From positions 62,001-126,000 of the forward strand of contig DATGLV010000010.1 of the NCBI GenBank assembly GCA_035293945.1: a stretch of DNA of 64,000 nt, written 5' to 3'. Below the pieces are notes generated by a model that was not told where the DNA came from, made no database searches, and saw nothing but the letters and a program-made list of their open reading frames with translations. This DNA is from VAZQ01 sp035293945. Its GTDB lineage: Bacteria; Pseudomonadota; Alphaproteobacteria; Rhizobiales; Xanthobacteraceae. Shown piece by piece: positions 23,503-32,008 of the stretch. How positions within the stretch are numbered: position 1 is the stretch's first letter; each line of letters begins with the position of its first letter. The translations under genes and the position numbers were made by a program.

Positions 23503-25704
23503 ATGGAGGCAGTCCGTACCGCTTCGACGCTCACCCGTCGCCACTTCATCATCACGGCCGCAACCGCTGCCGGCGGCTTTGCGATCGGCATCGGTGGATT
23601 CCCGCGCGGCGCGGAGGCCGCAACCGTCGTTGCGCAGCCGTGGAACGACGACAACGCCTATGATGCGCACGAGATCGACGCCTGGATCGCCATCGATCCG
23701 GATGATTCCATTCTGATCCGCTACCAGCGCTCGGAGATGGGGCAGGGCAGCATGACCGCGCTGCCGATGATCATCGCTGAGGAGCTGCAATGCGATTGGT
23801 CCAGGGTGCGGATCGAATATGCCTCGCCCAACCGCAACATTCGCGAGAACAAGGTCTATGGCGACATGTTCTCGCACGGCAGCCAGTCGGTCCGGGCATC
23901 GCAAAAGAAGCTGCAGCAGGTCGGCGCTAGCGCGCGTGAGCGCCTCATCGCGGTTGCGGCGACCCGCTGGGGTGTGCCGGCAACGGAATGCTCGGCGGCT
24001 GCAAGCGTGGTGAAACATGATCCTACGGGGCGCACGTTGCGCTATGGCGAGCTCGCACCCGACGCTGCAAAAATCAAGCTAAGCTCCGAGCCGGCGATCA
24101 AGACGCCCGACAAGTTCACCTTCATCGGCAAGCCGATGCCGCGCATCGACGTGGTGCACAAGATCGACGGGTCGGCCAAGTTCGGGATCGACGCAAAGGT
24201 CCCAGGAATGGTCTTCGCCGCGATCAATGCGTGCCCGGTGCCGGGCGGCAAGCTCAAGAGTGTGGACGAATCCGTAGTGCAGGGCGCGCCGGGCGTGCTG
24301 CAGGTGGTGCGGCTAGCCGATGCAGTCGCCGTGGTAGCGACCGGAAGCTACTGGCGGGCAAAGCAGGCGCTCGCGCGCCTGCAGCCGGAATGGGATGTCG
24401 GCGAAGCCGGGAACATCGATAGCGAGGAGCTGTCGAAGACATTTCGCGCGGCGCTCGCCGAGCCCATGCTCACCGCGCGCAACGACGGCAATGTCGATCA
24501 GGCCATGACGGGCGCCGCAAAGACGTTCGAAGCGGTCTACGAGACGCCCTATCTGTCGCATTCGCCGATGGAGCCGATGAATGCGACGGTGCATCTGCAG
24601 CCCGACCGCCTCGACGTGTGGGTTGGAACGCAGGACGCAGAGGACGCGCTCGTTGCGGCCGCCCGCTATTCCGGCCTGAAGCCGGAGCAGGTCTATATCC
24701 ACAATGGCTATGTGGGGGGCGGCTTCGGTCGGCGCGACGCCAATGACGAGATCGCGCAGGCCATCGCCATCGCCAAGGCAGTGCAGCGCCCCGTCAAGCT
24801 CGTGTGGACGCGCGAAGAGGACACCCGGCAGGACAAGTTCCGTCCGCATGCGGTCGTCGCCTTCAAGGCCGGCGTCGGCACCGACGGAATGCCCACGGCC
24901 TGGTCGATGCGGGTTGTGACCTCATCGATCCTCGAGACGGTCGGCAGGCCGCTTCCGCCGAACCGGCCCGAGCCGATGGCGGTCGCCGGTCTCGCCGACA
25001 ACGGCTATGCCGTGCCCAACACGCGTGTCGAAGCATTGATGAAGAAAACGCACCTGCCGGTGTGGTTCTGGCGGGCGCCCGGCGCGAACCAGCACGTGTT
25101 CGCGATCGAGAGTTTCCTCGACGAGATGGCATCCGCAAGCGGCCTCGACCCTTATCAGGTCCGCCGCAAGCTGCTCGAGGGCAAGCCGGATTGGCTCAAG
25201 GTGCTGGATACCGCGGCGGAGAAGGGCGACTGGGGCAAGCCGCTGCCGCAGGGCAGCGGGCGGGGTATCGCCATCTGCGAAGACACCAACAGCCTGTGCG
25301 CGCAGGTCGCCGAGGTCACCGTCAAGCCGAACGGCGACGTCAAGGTCAACCGCGTCACTGTCGCCCTCGACACTCGCTACATGGTCAATCCGCAGACCAT
25401 CGCCGAGCAGGTCGAAGGCGCCGTGATCTTCGGGTTGAGCGCCGCGCTCTACGGCAAGATCACCATCAAGGACGGTGTGCCGGTGCAGGGCAATTTCGAC
25501 ACTTACCGCATGGTTCGCCTGGCGGAGGCGCCGAAGATCGATGTTCATCTGGTGCCGAGCGGCGGCAAGGTCTGGGGTGGTGCGGGCGAGCCCGCAACGC
25601 CGCCGATTGCCGGCGCGGTCGCCAATGCGATCTTCGCGGCGACCGGCAAGCGCATTCGCACGCTGCCGATCATCGATCACGATCTGTCCTCCAAATCGAC
25701 CTGA
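23503..25704 (+). CDS. Molybdopterin-binding subunit of a molybdenum hydroxylase (IorB type)
   Basis: 733 residues. A twin-arginine signal (STLTRRHFIITAATAAGGFAIG) indicates export of the folded cofactor-loaded complex, carrying the small subunit with it. Cofactor-domain motifs include SEMGQGSMTALPMIIAEEL, VGGGFGRRDANDEIAQA, VWFWRAPGANQHVFAIESFLDE and the C-terminal VWGGAGEPATPPIAGAVANAIF, whose Glu is the family's catalytic base. Members oxidise aldehydes or N-heterocycles. With the tri-haem cytochrome downstream, the arrangement matches membrane-linked aldehyde dehydrogenases. The substrate is not determined. Confidence 0.93.
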   Translation: MEAVRTASTLTRRHFIITAATAAGGFAIGIGGFPRGAEAATVVAQPWNDDNAYDAHEIDAWIAIDPDDSILIRYQRSEMGQGSMTALPMIIAEELQCDWSRVRIEYASPNRNIRENKVYGDMFSHGSQSVRASQKKLQQVGASARERLIAVAATRWGVPATECSAAASVVKHDPTGRTLRYGELAPDAAKIKLSSEPAIKTPDKFTFIGKPMPRIDVVHKIDGSAKFGIDAKVPGMVFAAINACPVPGGKLKSVDESVVQGAPGVLQVVRLADAVAVVATGSYWRAKQALARLQPEWDVGEAGNIDSEELSKTFRAALAEPMLTARNDGNVDQAMTGAAKTFEAVYETPYLSHSPMEPMNATVHLQPDRLDVWVGTQDAEDALVAAARYSGLKPEQVYIHNGYVGGGFGRRDANDEIAQAIAIAKAVQRPVKLVWTREEDTRQDKFRPHAVVAFKAGVGTDGMPTAWSMRVVTSSILETVGRPLPPNRPEPMAVAGLADNGYAVPNTRVEALMKKTHLPVWFWRAPGANQHVFAIESFLDEMASASGLDPYQVRRKLLEGKPDWLKVLDTAAEKGDWGKPLPQGSGRGIAICEDTNSLCAQVAEVTVKPNGDVKVNRVTVALDTRYMVNPQTIAEQVEGAVIFGLSAALYGKITIKDGVPVQGNFDTYRMVRLAEAPKIDVHLVPSGGKVWGGAGEPATPPIAGAVANAIFAATGKRIRTLPIIDHDLSSKST

Positions 25705-25781
25705 ACGCGGGTGCCGGCGCCAGAGCCAAAGCCAGAGCGTTCGCACCCGATTCCGTGGGACAGATATCGTTGGGCGGATCC

Positions 25782-27074
25782 ATGAACCGCGTGAAGATTT
25801 TCGTGGCCGCAGTTTTCCTCTGCGGCGCCGGCGCGGCTGCGAGCGCACAGCCGGCCGCAACGCCGAGCGAGAGAGGCGAATATCTCGCCCGCGCCGGCGA
25901 CTGCGTCGCCTGCCATTCCGTGCGCGGCGGCAAGCCTTTTGCCGGCGGCCTGCGCATGGGCACGCCGATGGGGGTGATCTATTCGACCAACATCACGCCC
26001 GACCGCGACACCGGGATAGGCAATTATTCGCTTGCTGATTTCGACCGTGCGGTGCGGGGCGGCATTGCCAAGGACGGGCATCACCTTTATCCGGCCATGC
26101 CCTATCCGTCCTACGCCAAAATCAGCGACCAGGACCTGGCGGCGCTCTATGCCTTCTTCATGCAGAGCGTCCCCGCGGTCAAACAAGAGAACAAGCAAAA
26201 CGAGATTCCCTGGTACCTGAGCCCGCGCTGGCCGCTTGCGGTCTGGAACCTGATGTTCGCGCCCGAGCGCGGCTTTGCTGCCCGTTCGGATCGTGACGCG
26301 CAGTGGAATCGCGGCGCCTATCTGGTCGAAGGCTTGGGTCATTGCGGCGCCTGCCACACGCCGCGCGGTTGGGCATTTGCGGAAAAGGCGCTCGACGACG
26401 GCAGCAGCGCCTATCTGCAAGGCGCGGAACTCGATGCCTGGTCGGCGCCGAACCTGCGCGGTGACCTGCGTGCCGGTCTCGGTGCCTGGTCGCAGGACGA
26501 CATCGTGGCGTTCCTCAAGAGCGGCCACAATGACAGAGGCGTTGCATTCGGCTCTATGCTCGATGTCGTCAACAACTCTACGCCGTACCTGTCGGATGAG
26601 GACATCCGCGCCATGGCGGTGTTCCTCAAGTCGCTGCCGGCGGCCGCGCAGGAGACCGCTGCCGCCTATGATGATGCGACAACGAAGGAGCTGCAAAGCG
26701 GCAAGCCGCAACAAGCAGGTGCCGCGATTTATCTCGGCTCCTGCTCGGCGTGTCATGGGGTCGACGGCAAGGGTCAGCCTCCCTTCATGCCGCCATTGGC
26801 GGGCAATCCGGTCGTGCTCGATGCCGACCCGTCGTCTCTCATAAACCTGGTTCTAAACGGTGCCGAGCCGCTCGTGGTCAAAGGCGTTCCCGACGCCTAT
26901 CGGATGCCGCAATTCCGCGTCCAACTCAACGATGAATCAATCGCGCAGGTGTTGAGCTTTGTGCGCCGCGCGTGGGGCAACGGCGCCGCCATGGTCACGG
27001 CCGAACGTGTCAAAGAGCTGCGTCCGGTCACAGATCCGAGCAGCGATCGCGTCATTGTCCTGAAGATGCGGTGA
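25782..27074 (+). CDS. Tri-haem c-type cytochrome, electron acceptor of the Mo hydroxylase
   Basis: 430 residues from the ATG at 25782; the frame is open further upstream but only there does a signal peptide begin (MNRVKIFVAAVFLCGAGAAASAQ). Three CxxCH haem sites lie at about residues 41-45 (CVACH), 188-192 (CGACH) and 321-325 (CSACH). The layout matches the cytochrome subunits of membrane-bound aldehyde, gluconate and alcohol dehydrogenases, which pass electrons to quinone or terminal oxidases. It is the third gene of the hydroxylase operon. Confidence 0.92.
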   Translation: MNRVKIFVAAVFLCGAGAAASAQPAATPSERGEYLARAGDCVACHSVRGGKPFAGGLRMGTPMGVIYSTNITPDRDTGIGNYSLADFDRAVRGGIAKDGHHLYPAMPYPSYAKISDQDLAALYAFFMQSVPAVKQENKQNEIPWYLSPRWPLAVWNLMFAPERGFAARSDRDAQWNRGAYLVEGLGHCGACHTPRGWAFAEKALDDGSSAYLQGAELDAWSAPNLRGDLRAGLGAWSQDDIVAFLKSGHNDRGVAFGSMLDVVNNSTPYLSDEDIRAMAVFLKSLPAAAQETAAAYDDATTKELQSGKPQQAGAAIYLGSCSACHGVDGKGQPPFMPPLAGNPVVLDADPSSLINLVLNGAEPLVVKGVPDAYRMPQFRVQLNDESIAQVLSFVRRAWGNGAAMVTAERVKELRPVTDPSSDRVIVLKMR

Positions 27075-27164
27075 GGCGAACGCCCATGCCGAGCCAGGAC
27101 GCCAATTCGCGAGCGGGACAAGCGCAGGCGCGATCGTGAACCGCGCGATCCACTGAAAGGTCCA

Positions 27165-27566
27165 TTATCGCGCGGTAGCGACCCGGATCGAGGTCTTGCG
27201 CGATTTCCCGGCGCCACGCCGAGGGCCGCGAACCGCGGCCTCGAGGTCATGGAGGTCCGGCTTGGCGGCGGCGGTCGCTTCCGATTCGATCGTCCGGTAT
27301 TTCAGCACGACCTTCTCGCCGAAGGCGGTCAGCTCCGCCCCACCGCCTTGCGAGCCGCCCGGTTGCGCGGTGACGACGGGTTCGCGAAAGCAGCGGTTCA
27401 TATCGTCGACCAACAGCCAGGCGCGCCGGTACGACATGCCGAGGGTGCGCCCGGCCTGCGAGATCGAGCCGGTTTTCTTGATCGCCTCCAAGAGCCGCAC
27501 TTTCCCCGGTCCAATCGCCTGATCGGTTCCGAAGTCAACCCGCAATGTCAACCGGACTCCGCCCAT
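27165..27566 (-). CDS. modE: ModE-type regulator consisting of the DNA-binding domain only
   Basis: 133 residues. The LysR-like winged helix of ModE is clear: GPGKVRLLEAIKKTGSISQAGRTLGMSYRRAWLLVDDMNRCFREPVV, then GGSQGGGAELTAFGEKVVLKYRTIE. The tandem TOBE (molbindin) domains that bind molybdate in full-length ModE (about 260 residues) are absent; a basic tail ends the protein. GAGGAG precedes the ATG. It probably binds the CGTTATAT/CGCTATAT palindromes found in this region. How it senses Mo is unclear; the separate Mop protein is a candidate partner. Confidence 0.9.
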   Translation of the reverse strand: MGGVRLTLRVDFGTDQAIGPGKVRLLEAIKKTGSISQAGRTLGMSYRRAWLLVDDMNRCFREPVVTAQPGGSQGGGAELTAFGEKVVLKYRTIESEATAAAKPDLHDLEAAVRGPRRGAGKSRKTSIRVATAR

Positions 27567-27689
27567 CGGCTCCTCGCATCCTTCCGGAATCGAACTAGCT
27601 CATCCTATCACCAAGCCGGTTATTTGCACGTTCCACGGCGACGGCCGCAAGTGCGGCCAAACCCCTGAGCATTGGCGTGCGGGACCGCG

Positions 27690-28997
27690 CTACGGAGCTG
27701 ATGCGGCTTGCGCGGTGGCCTGCACCGACGCCAACCCCGACAAGAGACAAGCGAGGCTCGAGGTGCGCAGCGGAAGGTAGCGCTTGCCGAGCTGCTGGCA
27801 GGCACGCTTGACAGCTGCGGCGGCGTCATGACTGACGCAATCGACCGGGAACATCGCGACATCGGCGCGGCTGACCAGGCCGGGCAGCAGCGTCGGGCTG
27901 TGCTCGATGCCGCCGTCGTGATGCAGGAAGCGGCCTTTGGTACGCTCGACCAGGCCCTTAAGCAGCGGCGCCTGATTGGCACGCCCGCCGACATAGAGCA
28001 CGGTCAAGCCAGCAAGGTCGATCGCGTCGGGTACCGCTTCGCCGTCCCGTCCCGGCGCCGCGAGCCGGGATTCCAAAACGGCGAACTCCTGGCGGAGGGC
28101 CGCAAGCTCCTGCTCGGCATGCGCGCGCCGACGCTCCGCTTCGCTGAGCGAATTGCAAGCTGTTGCCAACCGCTGTTCCGCGCGCTCACGGCGGCTTGTC
28201 TCCTGCGCCAGGCGCCTGCCGAAGTCAGCGAGCGTGTCGCGCAAGGTTTGCTCTTCGCCGGCCTCCAAGACCGACGCCGCGGCGTCGCGGCCGGCGGTCT
28301 TGGCGAGGAGGTCATTCAGCGCCCGGATGGTCTCGTCGCGGCTGGTGAAGCCGTCGCGCAGCTGTTTTTGCTGCCGCTCGACCTTGGCGGACAAGGCGGC
28401 GTTGTCTTCCTCCAGCTGGCGCAGGCGACGGATATCGGCCCGGTTGGCGGCGCCGACAAGATGCGAGAGCATGTGCACCTGGCCGAACGCCTGCTTCACC
28501 ATCTCATCGGTCGCCGCCGGATGGGTGAGCAGCGCCCAATAGCCGCCCGGAATGTCGCCGCGCTTGAGCGCCTCCTGCCACAGAGCCGCGAGGGCGCCTG
28601 CATTCTTGGCCTTGGCAAATTGGTTGATCGCGGCTTGATGATGCCGGTCCAGTGTCTTCTGCAGATGCTTGGCACCGGCCTGCGGACGGCCGGCAAGCAG
28701 GACACCGAGCATGTGCGCCTCATGGTCGTCGGCCGCATCGACCCCCTGCACCTTGAGGCGGACGAGAAGGCGGCGCAACTCCGCGCTCGACAGACACGTG
28801 CCGATGATCGAGCAATGCAGGCTGTGATGCAGATCCCAGATCGGGGTTCGGCGGGCGAGCGAAGCCCGCTTGGCGACCACGGCGGCCGGCTGACTTGGCT
28901 GTAGCGCCGCGAGGCTCGCGGCCGGCAGTTGTTCAGCGGGTGCACGCCCATGCGCGAACACGTTCGTCAACAATTGCGCCCCGCGCGAGGATGGCAT
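27690..28997 (-). CDS. DUF2325-domain protein with a central coiled coil
   Basis: About 435 residues from the ATG at 28997. A second in-frame ATG at 29027 falls inside the ModE-like palindrome and would make the operator overlap the coding start. The order is an alpha-helical N-terminal half (LHHSLHCSIIGTCLSSAELRRLL...), a coiled coil of about 120 residues (KVERQQKQLRDGF ... RRAHAEQELAALRQEFAVLESRL), and a C-terminal DUF2325 domain (LTVLYVGGRANQAPLLKGLVERTKGRFLHHDGGIEHSPTLLPGLVSRADVAMFPVDCVSHDA). The DUF2325 function is unknown. Mo-dependent regulation is suggested by the operator. Confidence 0.8.
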   Translation of the reverse strand: MPSSRGAQLLTNVFAHGRAPAEQLPAASLAALQPSQPAAVVAKRASLARRTPIWDLHHSLHCSIIGTCLSSAELRRLLVRLKVQGVDAADDHEAHMLGVLLAGRPQAGAKHLQKTLDRHHQAAINQFAKAKNAGALAALWQEALKRGDIPGGYWALLTHPAATDEMVKQAFGQVHMLSHLVGAANRADIRRLRQLEEDNAALSAKVERQQKQLRDGFTSRDETIRALNDLLAKTAGRDAAASVLEAGEEQTLRDTLADFGRRLAQETSRRERAEQRLATACNSLSEAERRRAHAEQELAALRQEFAVLESRLAAPGRDGEAVPDAIDLAGLTVLYVGGRANQAPLLKGLVERTKGRFLHHDGGIEHSPTLLPGLVSRADVAMFPVDCVSHDAAAAVKRACQQLGKRYLPLRTSSLACLLSGLASVQATAQAASAP

Positions 28998-29013
28998 GCC
29001 GGCACTCTTCGGC

Positions 29014-29041
29014 TTCGCTATATTCATCAAGATATAGCGAA
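29014..29041. promoter_or_regulatory. Perfect ModE-type palindrome at the DUF2325 gene start
   Basis: A perfect 10-base inverted repeat, TTCGCTATAT and ATATAGCGAA, with an 8-base spacer (TCATCAAG). It agrees with the known ModE recognition pattern (CGxTATAT - spacer - ATATAxCG). It overlaps an in-frame ATG at 29027 of the minus-strand DUF2325 gene, so binding would block transcription or initiation directly. Confidence 0.75.
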
Positions 29042-29165
29042 TGTGGCACAGCTCGCCCCGGAGGAAAAGGGGGGCGATGCGATGCGTCCGATCCGGTTCG
29101 GGAGGCGGGCGGGCGGTGATGATGGGCCAGAGCGATGCGGCATGCCGGGAGCTGCGATACCGCAA

Positions 29166-29529
29166 TGCAACACGATGTTCCCGTCCTGCAAGTGAGGGCG
29201 CCTGAAGATCACAAAGGCTTTGGTTCCTTTGCTACAATCAAATGTGAGGATCAGTTCCGACAATCAATTGTGACAATGAGACCCTTGCAAAGCACGTGCA
29301 TTGATTGCAGAAATATTGATTGCAGAAATGTTGGCGCGCCCGTGGCAGCAATTGGCAAGCTGGCGTAATTAGATCTAAAACAAATCTGGGATCACAACCG
29401 GGAGACAGCTCGACCAGGAGGTAAATCGCGCTGAGCCAGCGTCGCGCCGAGCCAACGTCGCGCCGGGCCAACAATGCCACCAAAACAACAACGCCACCGA
29501 AACAAAGGGGGCGGAACAGGGGGTACGAT
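29166..29529. repeat. Intergenic leader with two short tandem duplications
   Basis: 364 bases upstream of the OFA transporter with no gene. A 15-base unit ATTGATTGCAGAAAT is exactly duplicated at 29300-29329. A 16-base unit GAGCCA(A/G)CGTCGCGCC is duplicated at 29433-29464, followed by a third partial copy. The segment 29215-29330 is much more AT-rich than its surroundings and probably holds the promoter. Confidence 0.55.
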
Positions 29530-31188
29530 ATGACGACGCTAAATCACGCTGGAGGCCTTGTGGGCTCTCCGGCCACCGGCCTTTTGGACCGGGAACGCAT
29601 CATCGCAAGGGCTGGGTTCAATCGCTGGCTGGTGCCGCCGGCGGCGCTCTGCATCCATCTTTGCATCGGCATGGCCTACGGCTTTAGTGTTTTCTGGCTG
29701 CCGCTGTCGCGCGCGATCGGCATTTCGAAGCCGGTCGACTGCCCGGACATGAGCATCCTTCAGGAGCTCTTCACCACGACTTGCGACTGGCGCATCTCGA
29801 GCCTGGGCTGGATGTACACCTTGTTCTTCGTCCTGCTCGGCTCCTCGGCGGCGCTCTGGGGCGGTTGGCTCGAGCGCGCCGGGCCGCGCAAGGCCGGCGT
29901 GGTTGCAGCCGTGTGCTGGTGCGGGGGCCTGGTGATCTCCGCGGTTGGCGTGATCCTGCATCAGCTCTGGATGATGTGGCTCGGATCGGGCGTCATCGGC
30001 GGGGTTGGGCTCGGCCTCGGCTACATCTCACCGGTGTCTACGCTGGTCAAATGGTTCCCAGACCGGCGCGGTATGGCGACCGGCATGGCGATCATGGGGT
30101 TCGGCGGCGGCGCGATGATCGGGGCGCCGCTCGCCGACATCTTGATGAAGCGATTCGCCACGCCGACGTCGGTCGGTGTCTGGCAGACTTTCATCGCGAT
30201 GGGAGCCATCTACTTCGTGTTCATGCTCGTTGGGGCGTTCGGCTATCGGGTGCCGCCCGCGGGCTGGCGGCCCGAGGGGTGGACGCCGCCGGACCGCACC
30301 AATGCAATGATCACGCAGCGCCACGTGCACTTGCGCGACGCGCACAAGACGGCGCAGTTCTGGCTGATCTGGGGCGTGCTCTGCCTCAACGTGAGCGCCG
30401 GCATCGGCGTGATCGGCATGGCGTCGCCGATGTTGCAGGAGATTTTCGGCGGATCGTTGATCGGCCGCCCGGACCTGTCATTCCTGCAGCTCGACGGCGG
30501 CCAGCGCGCCGCGATTGCGGCCATTGCGGCCGGGTTCACCGGCCTGCTTTCGTTGTTCAATATCGGCGGTCGTTTCTTCTGGGCGTCGTTGTCCGACTAT
30601 ATCGGGCGCAAGAACACCTATTACACCTTCTTTCTGCTCGGCATCGCGCTCTACGCGGGTGCACCCTGGGCCGCGCATATCGGCAGCAAGGGACTGTTCG
30701 TCGCCTTCTTCTGCGTCATCCTGTCGATGTATGGCGGCGGTTTCTCGACCGTTCCGGCCTATCTGGCCGATGTGTTCGGCACGCAATTCGTCGGCGCGAT
30801 TCATGGCCGGCTGCTCACCGCCTGGTCGACGGCCGGCATCATCGGTCCGGTGGTCGTCAACTATATCCGCGAGGCGGAAATCTCAGCCGGCGTGCCGCGC
30901 GATTCCGTTTATGACGTGACCATGTATATCCTCGCCGGCATGCTGGTTGGCGGCTTCATTTGCAACCTCCTGGTCCGACCGCTGGCAGACCATTGGTTCA
31001 TGAAGCCGGAAGAGGTGGCGCAGCTGCAGCTCAAGGCGCAGGGCGAGACCGCCGCTGCGGCGGGCGGCTCCTTCGGTATCGGCAGAGGGGGGCTCGACGC
31101 CAAGGCGGCGCTGTTCTGGCTCTTTGTCGGTATCCCGCTCGCTTGGGGCGTGTGGATCACGCTCAACAACGCGATGAAGATCTTCTGA
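29530..31188 (+). CDS. OFA-family MFS transporter (oxalate/formate antiporter type)
   Basis: 552 residues with about 12-14 membrane helices. Family features are AALCIHLCIGMAYGFSVFWLPLSRAIG at the start, a long extracellular insertion with two cysteines (KPVDCPDMSILQELFTTTCDWR), the MFS loop KWFPDRRGMATGMAIMGFGGGAMIGAPLAD, and GRFFWASLSDYIGRKNTYYTFF in the second half. OFA proteins exchange oxalate, formate or related small carboxylates. Its position beside Mo genes may reflect Mo-dependent formate or aldehyde metabolism, but no formate dehydrogenase is present here. Confidence 0.9.
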   Translation: MTTLNHAGGLVGSPATGLLDRERIIARAGFNRWLVPPAALCIHLCIGMAYGFSVFWLPLSRAIGISKPVDCPDMSILQELFTTTCDWRISSLGWMYTLFFVLLGSSAALWGGWLERAGPRKAGVVAAVCWCGGLVISAVGVILHQLWMMWLGSGVIGGVGLGLGYISPVSTLVKWFPDRRGMATGMAIMGFGGGAMIGAPLADILMKRFATPTSVGVWQTFIAMGAIYFVFMLVGAFGYRVPPAGWRPEGWTPPDRTNAMITQRHVHLRDAHKTAQFWLIWGVLCLNVSAGIGVIGMASPMLQEIFGGSLIGRPDLSFLQLDGGQRAAIAAIAAGFTGLLSLFNIGGRFFWASLSDYIGRKNTYYTFFLLGIALYAGAPWAAHIGSKGLFVAFFCVILSMYGGGFSTVPAYLADVFGTQFVGAIHGRLLTAWSTAGIIGPVVVNYIREAEISAGVPRDSVYDVTMYILAGMLVGGFICNLLVRPLADHWFMKPEEVAQLQLKAQGETAAAAGGSFGIGRGGLDAKAALFWLFVGIPLAWGVWITLNNAMKIF

Positions 31189-31195
31189 GCTTGGG

Positions 31196-32002
31196 CTAAG
31201 GCTTGCTGAAGGCGAGCAATTGGTAGGACAGATAACCCTCCCGGTGCAGCCAGCGCATCAAGCTGCCGGCCGAGAGGGGCGGCGCTTCAGCAGGTGTGGT
31301 TATGCGGTAGCTCGGCAAGGTCTGCGCCGTCGCATCGATTGCGCGATCGAGGGTGAGGCCGGCGCAGCGGGCATATTCTAGAATTTGATCGAGCCCGATC
31401 CAAAGCTCCGGCCAGGGGCCGTATTCGCGCCGCATAGTCTCCTCGATCACTGCGATGTCGGCCGGCGGGCGTGAGCCGGGAAGCCTCACCAGAATATCGG
31501 TGAGGGCAAGGCGTCCGCCCGGCGCAAGCGCCGCTGCAGCCCCGGCGAGGAAATCTGCGCGCGAGCGGAAGTGAAACATCGCCTCGAGGCAGATTACGCG
31601 ATCGAATGTGTCCTTGCGCAGCGGCAGCGCGCAGGCATCGGCCTCGAGCCAGATCAGAGCGTTGGTCGGCCTTGCCCTGATGGTGCGGCAGATTTCGAGC
31701 TGGCGCTGATCGATGTTCGCTCCCACCAACCGCATATGGTCCCGGCACGCGTCGATGGCCGCGAGCGTTCCGCCGAACCCGCAGCCGACGTCGAGCACCC
31801 TCTGCCTGTCGTGAATGTCCGCGAGGTCAATGATGATGTCGGCAAGCCGCGCCTGCGCGGCCGCGAATTCCTCCGGCGAGCACGGCGCGGAGAGCGGCGG
31901 CGGTGCATTCCAGAAGCCCAGATGCACGTGGCGCCCGGTCTGCCCCGCTTTGAAGGCGGCGATCAGTCCGTCGAAATATGGCGGCGCTTTTTGCGGCGGC
32001 AA
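31196..32002 (-). CDS. SAM-dependent class I methyltransferase
   Basis: 268 residues. Motif I is VLDVGCGFGGTLAAI at about residues 69-83, with an acidic strand end in LVGANIDQRQLEICR, motif III-like DTFDRVICLEAMFHF and LAPGGRLALTDIL. It resembles small-molecule O-/C-methyltransferases of the UbiE/gamma-tocopherol type. Last gene of a minus-strand operon, it starts 6 bases after the 2OG oxygenase gene that follows two B12-type radical SAM genes. It probably finishes the same product, whose identity is unknown. Confidence 0.88.
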   Translation of the reverse strand: MPPQKAPPYFDGLIAAFKAGQTGRHVHLGFWNAPPPLSAPCSPEEFAAAQARLADIIIDLADIHDRQRVLDVGCGFGGTLAAIDACRDHMRLVGANIDQRQLEICRTIRARPTNALIWLEADACALPLRKDTFDRVICLEAMFHFRSRADFLAGAAAALAPGGRLALTDILVRLPGSRPPADIAVIEETMRREYGPWPELWIGLDQILEYARCAGLTLDRAIDATAQTLPSYRITTPAEAPPLSAGSLMRWLHREGYLSYQLLAFSKP

Positions 32003-32008
32003 GATGCG

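Noticed and set aside
24804..27074. A 756-codon plus-strand frame ending with the cytochrome
   Set aside because: The part before 25782 overlaps the molybdopterin subunit in another frame and has an Arg/Gly-rich shadow composition. The signal peptide begins at 25782.
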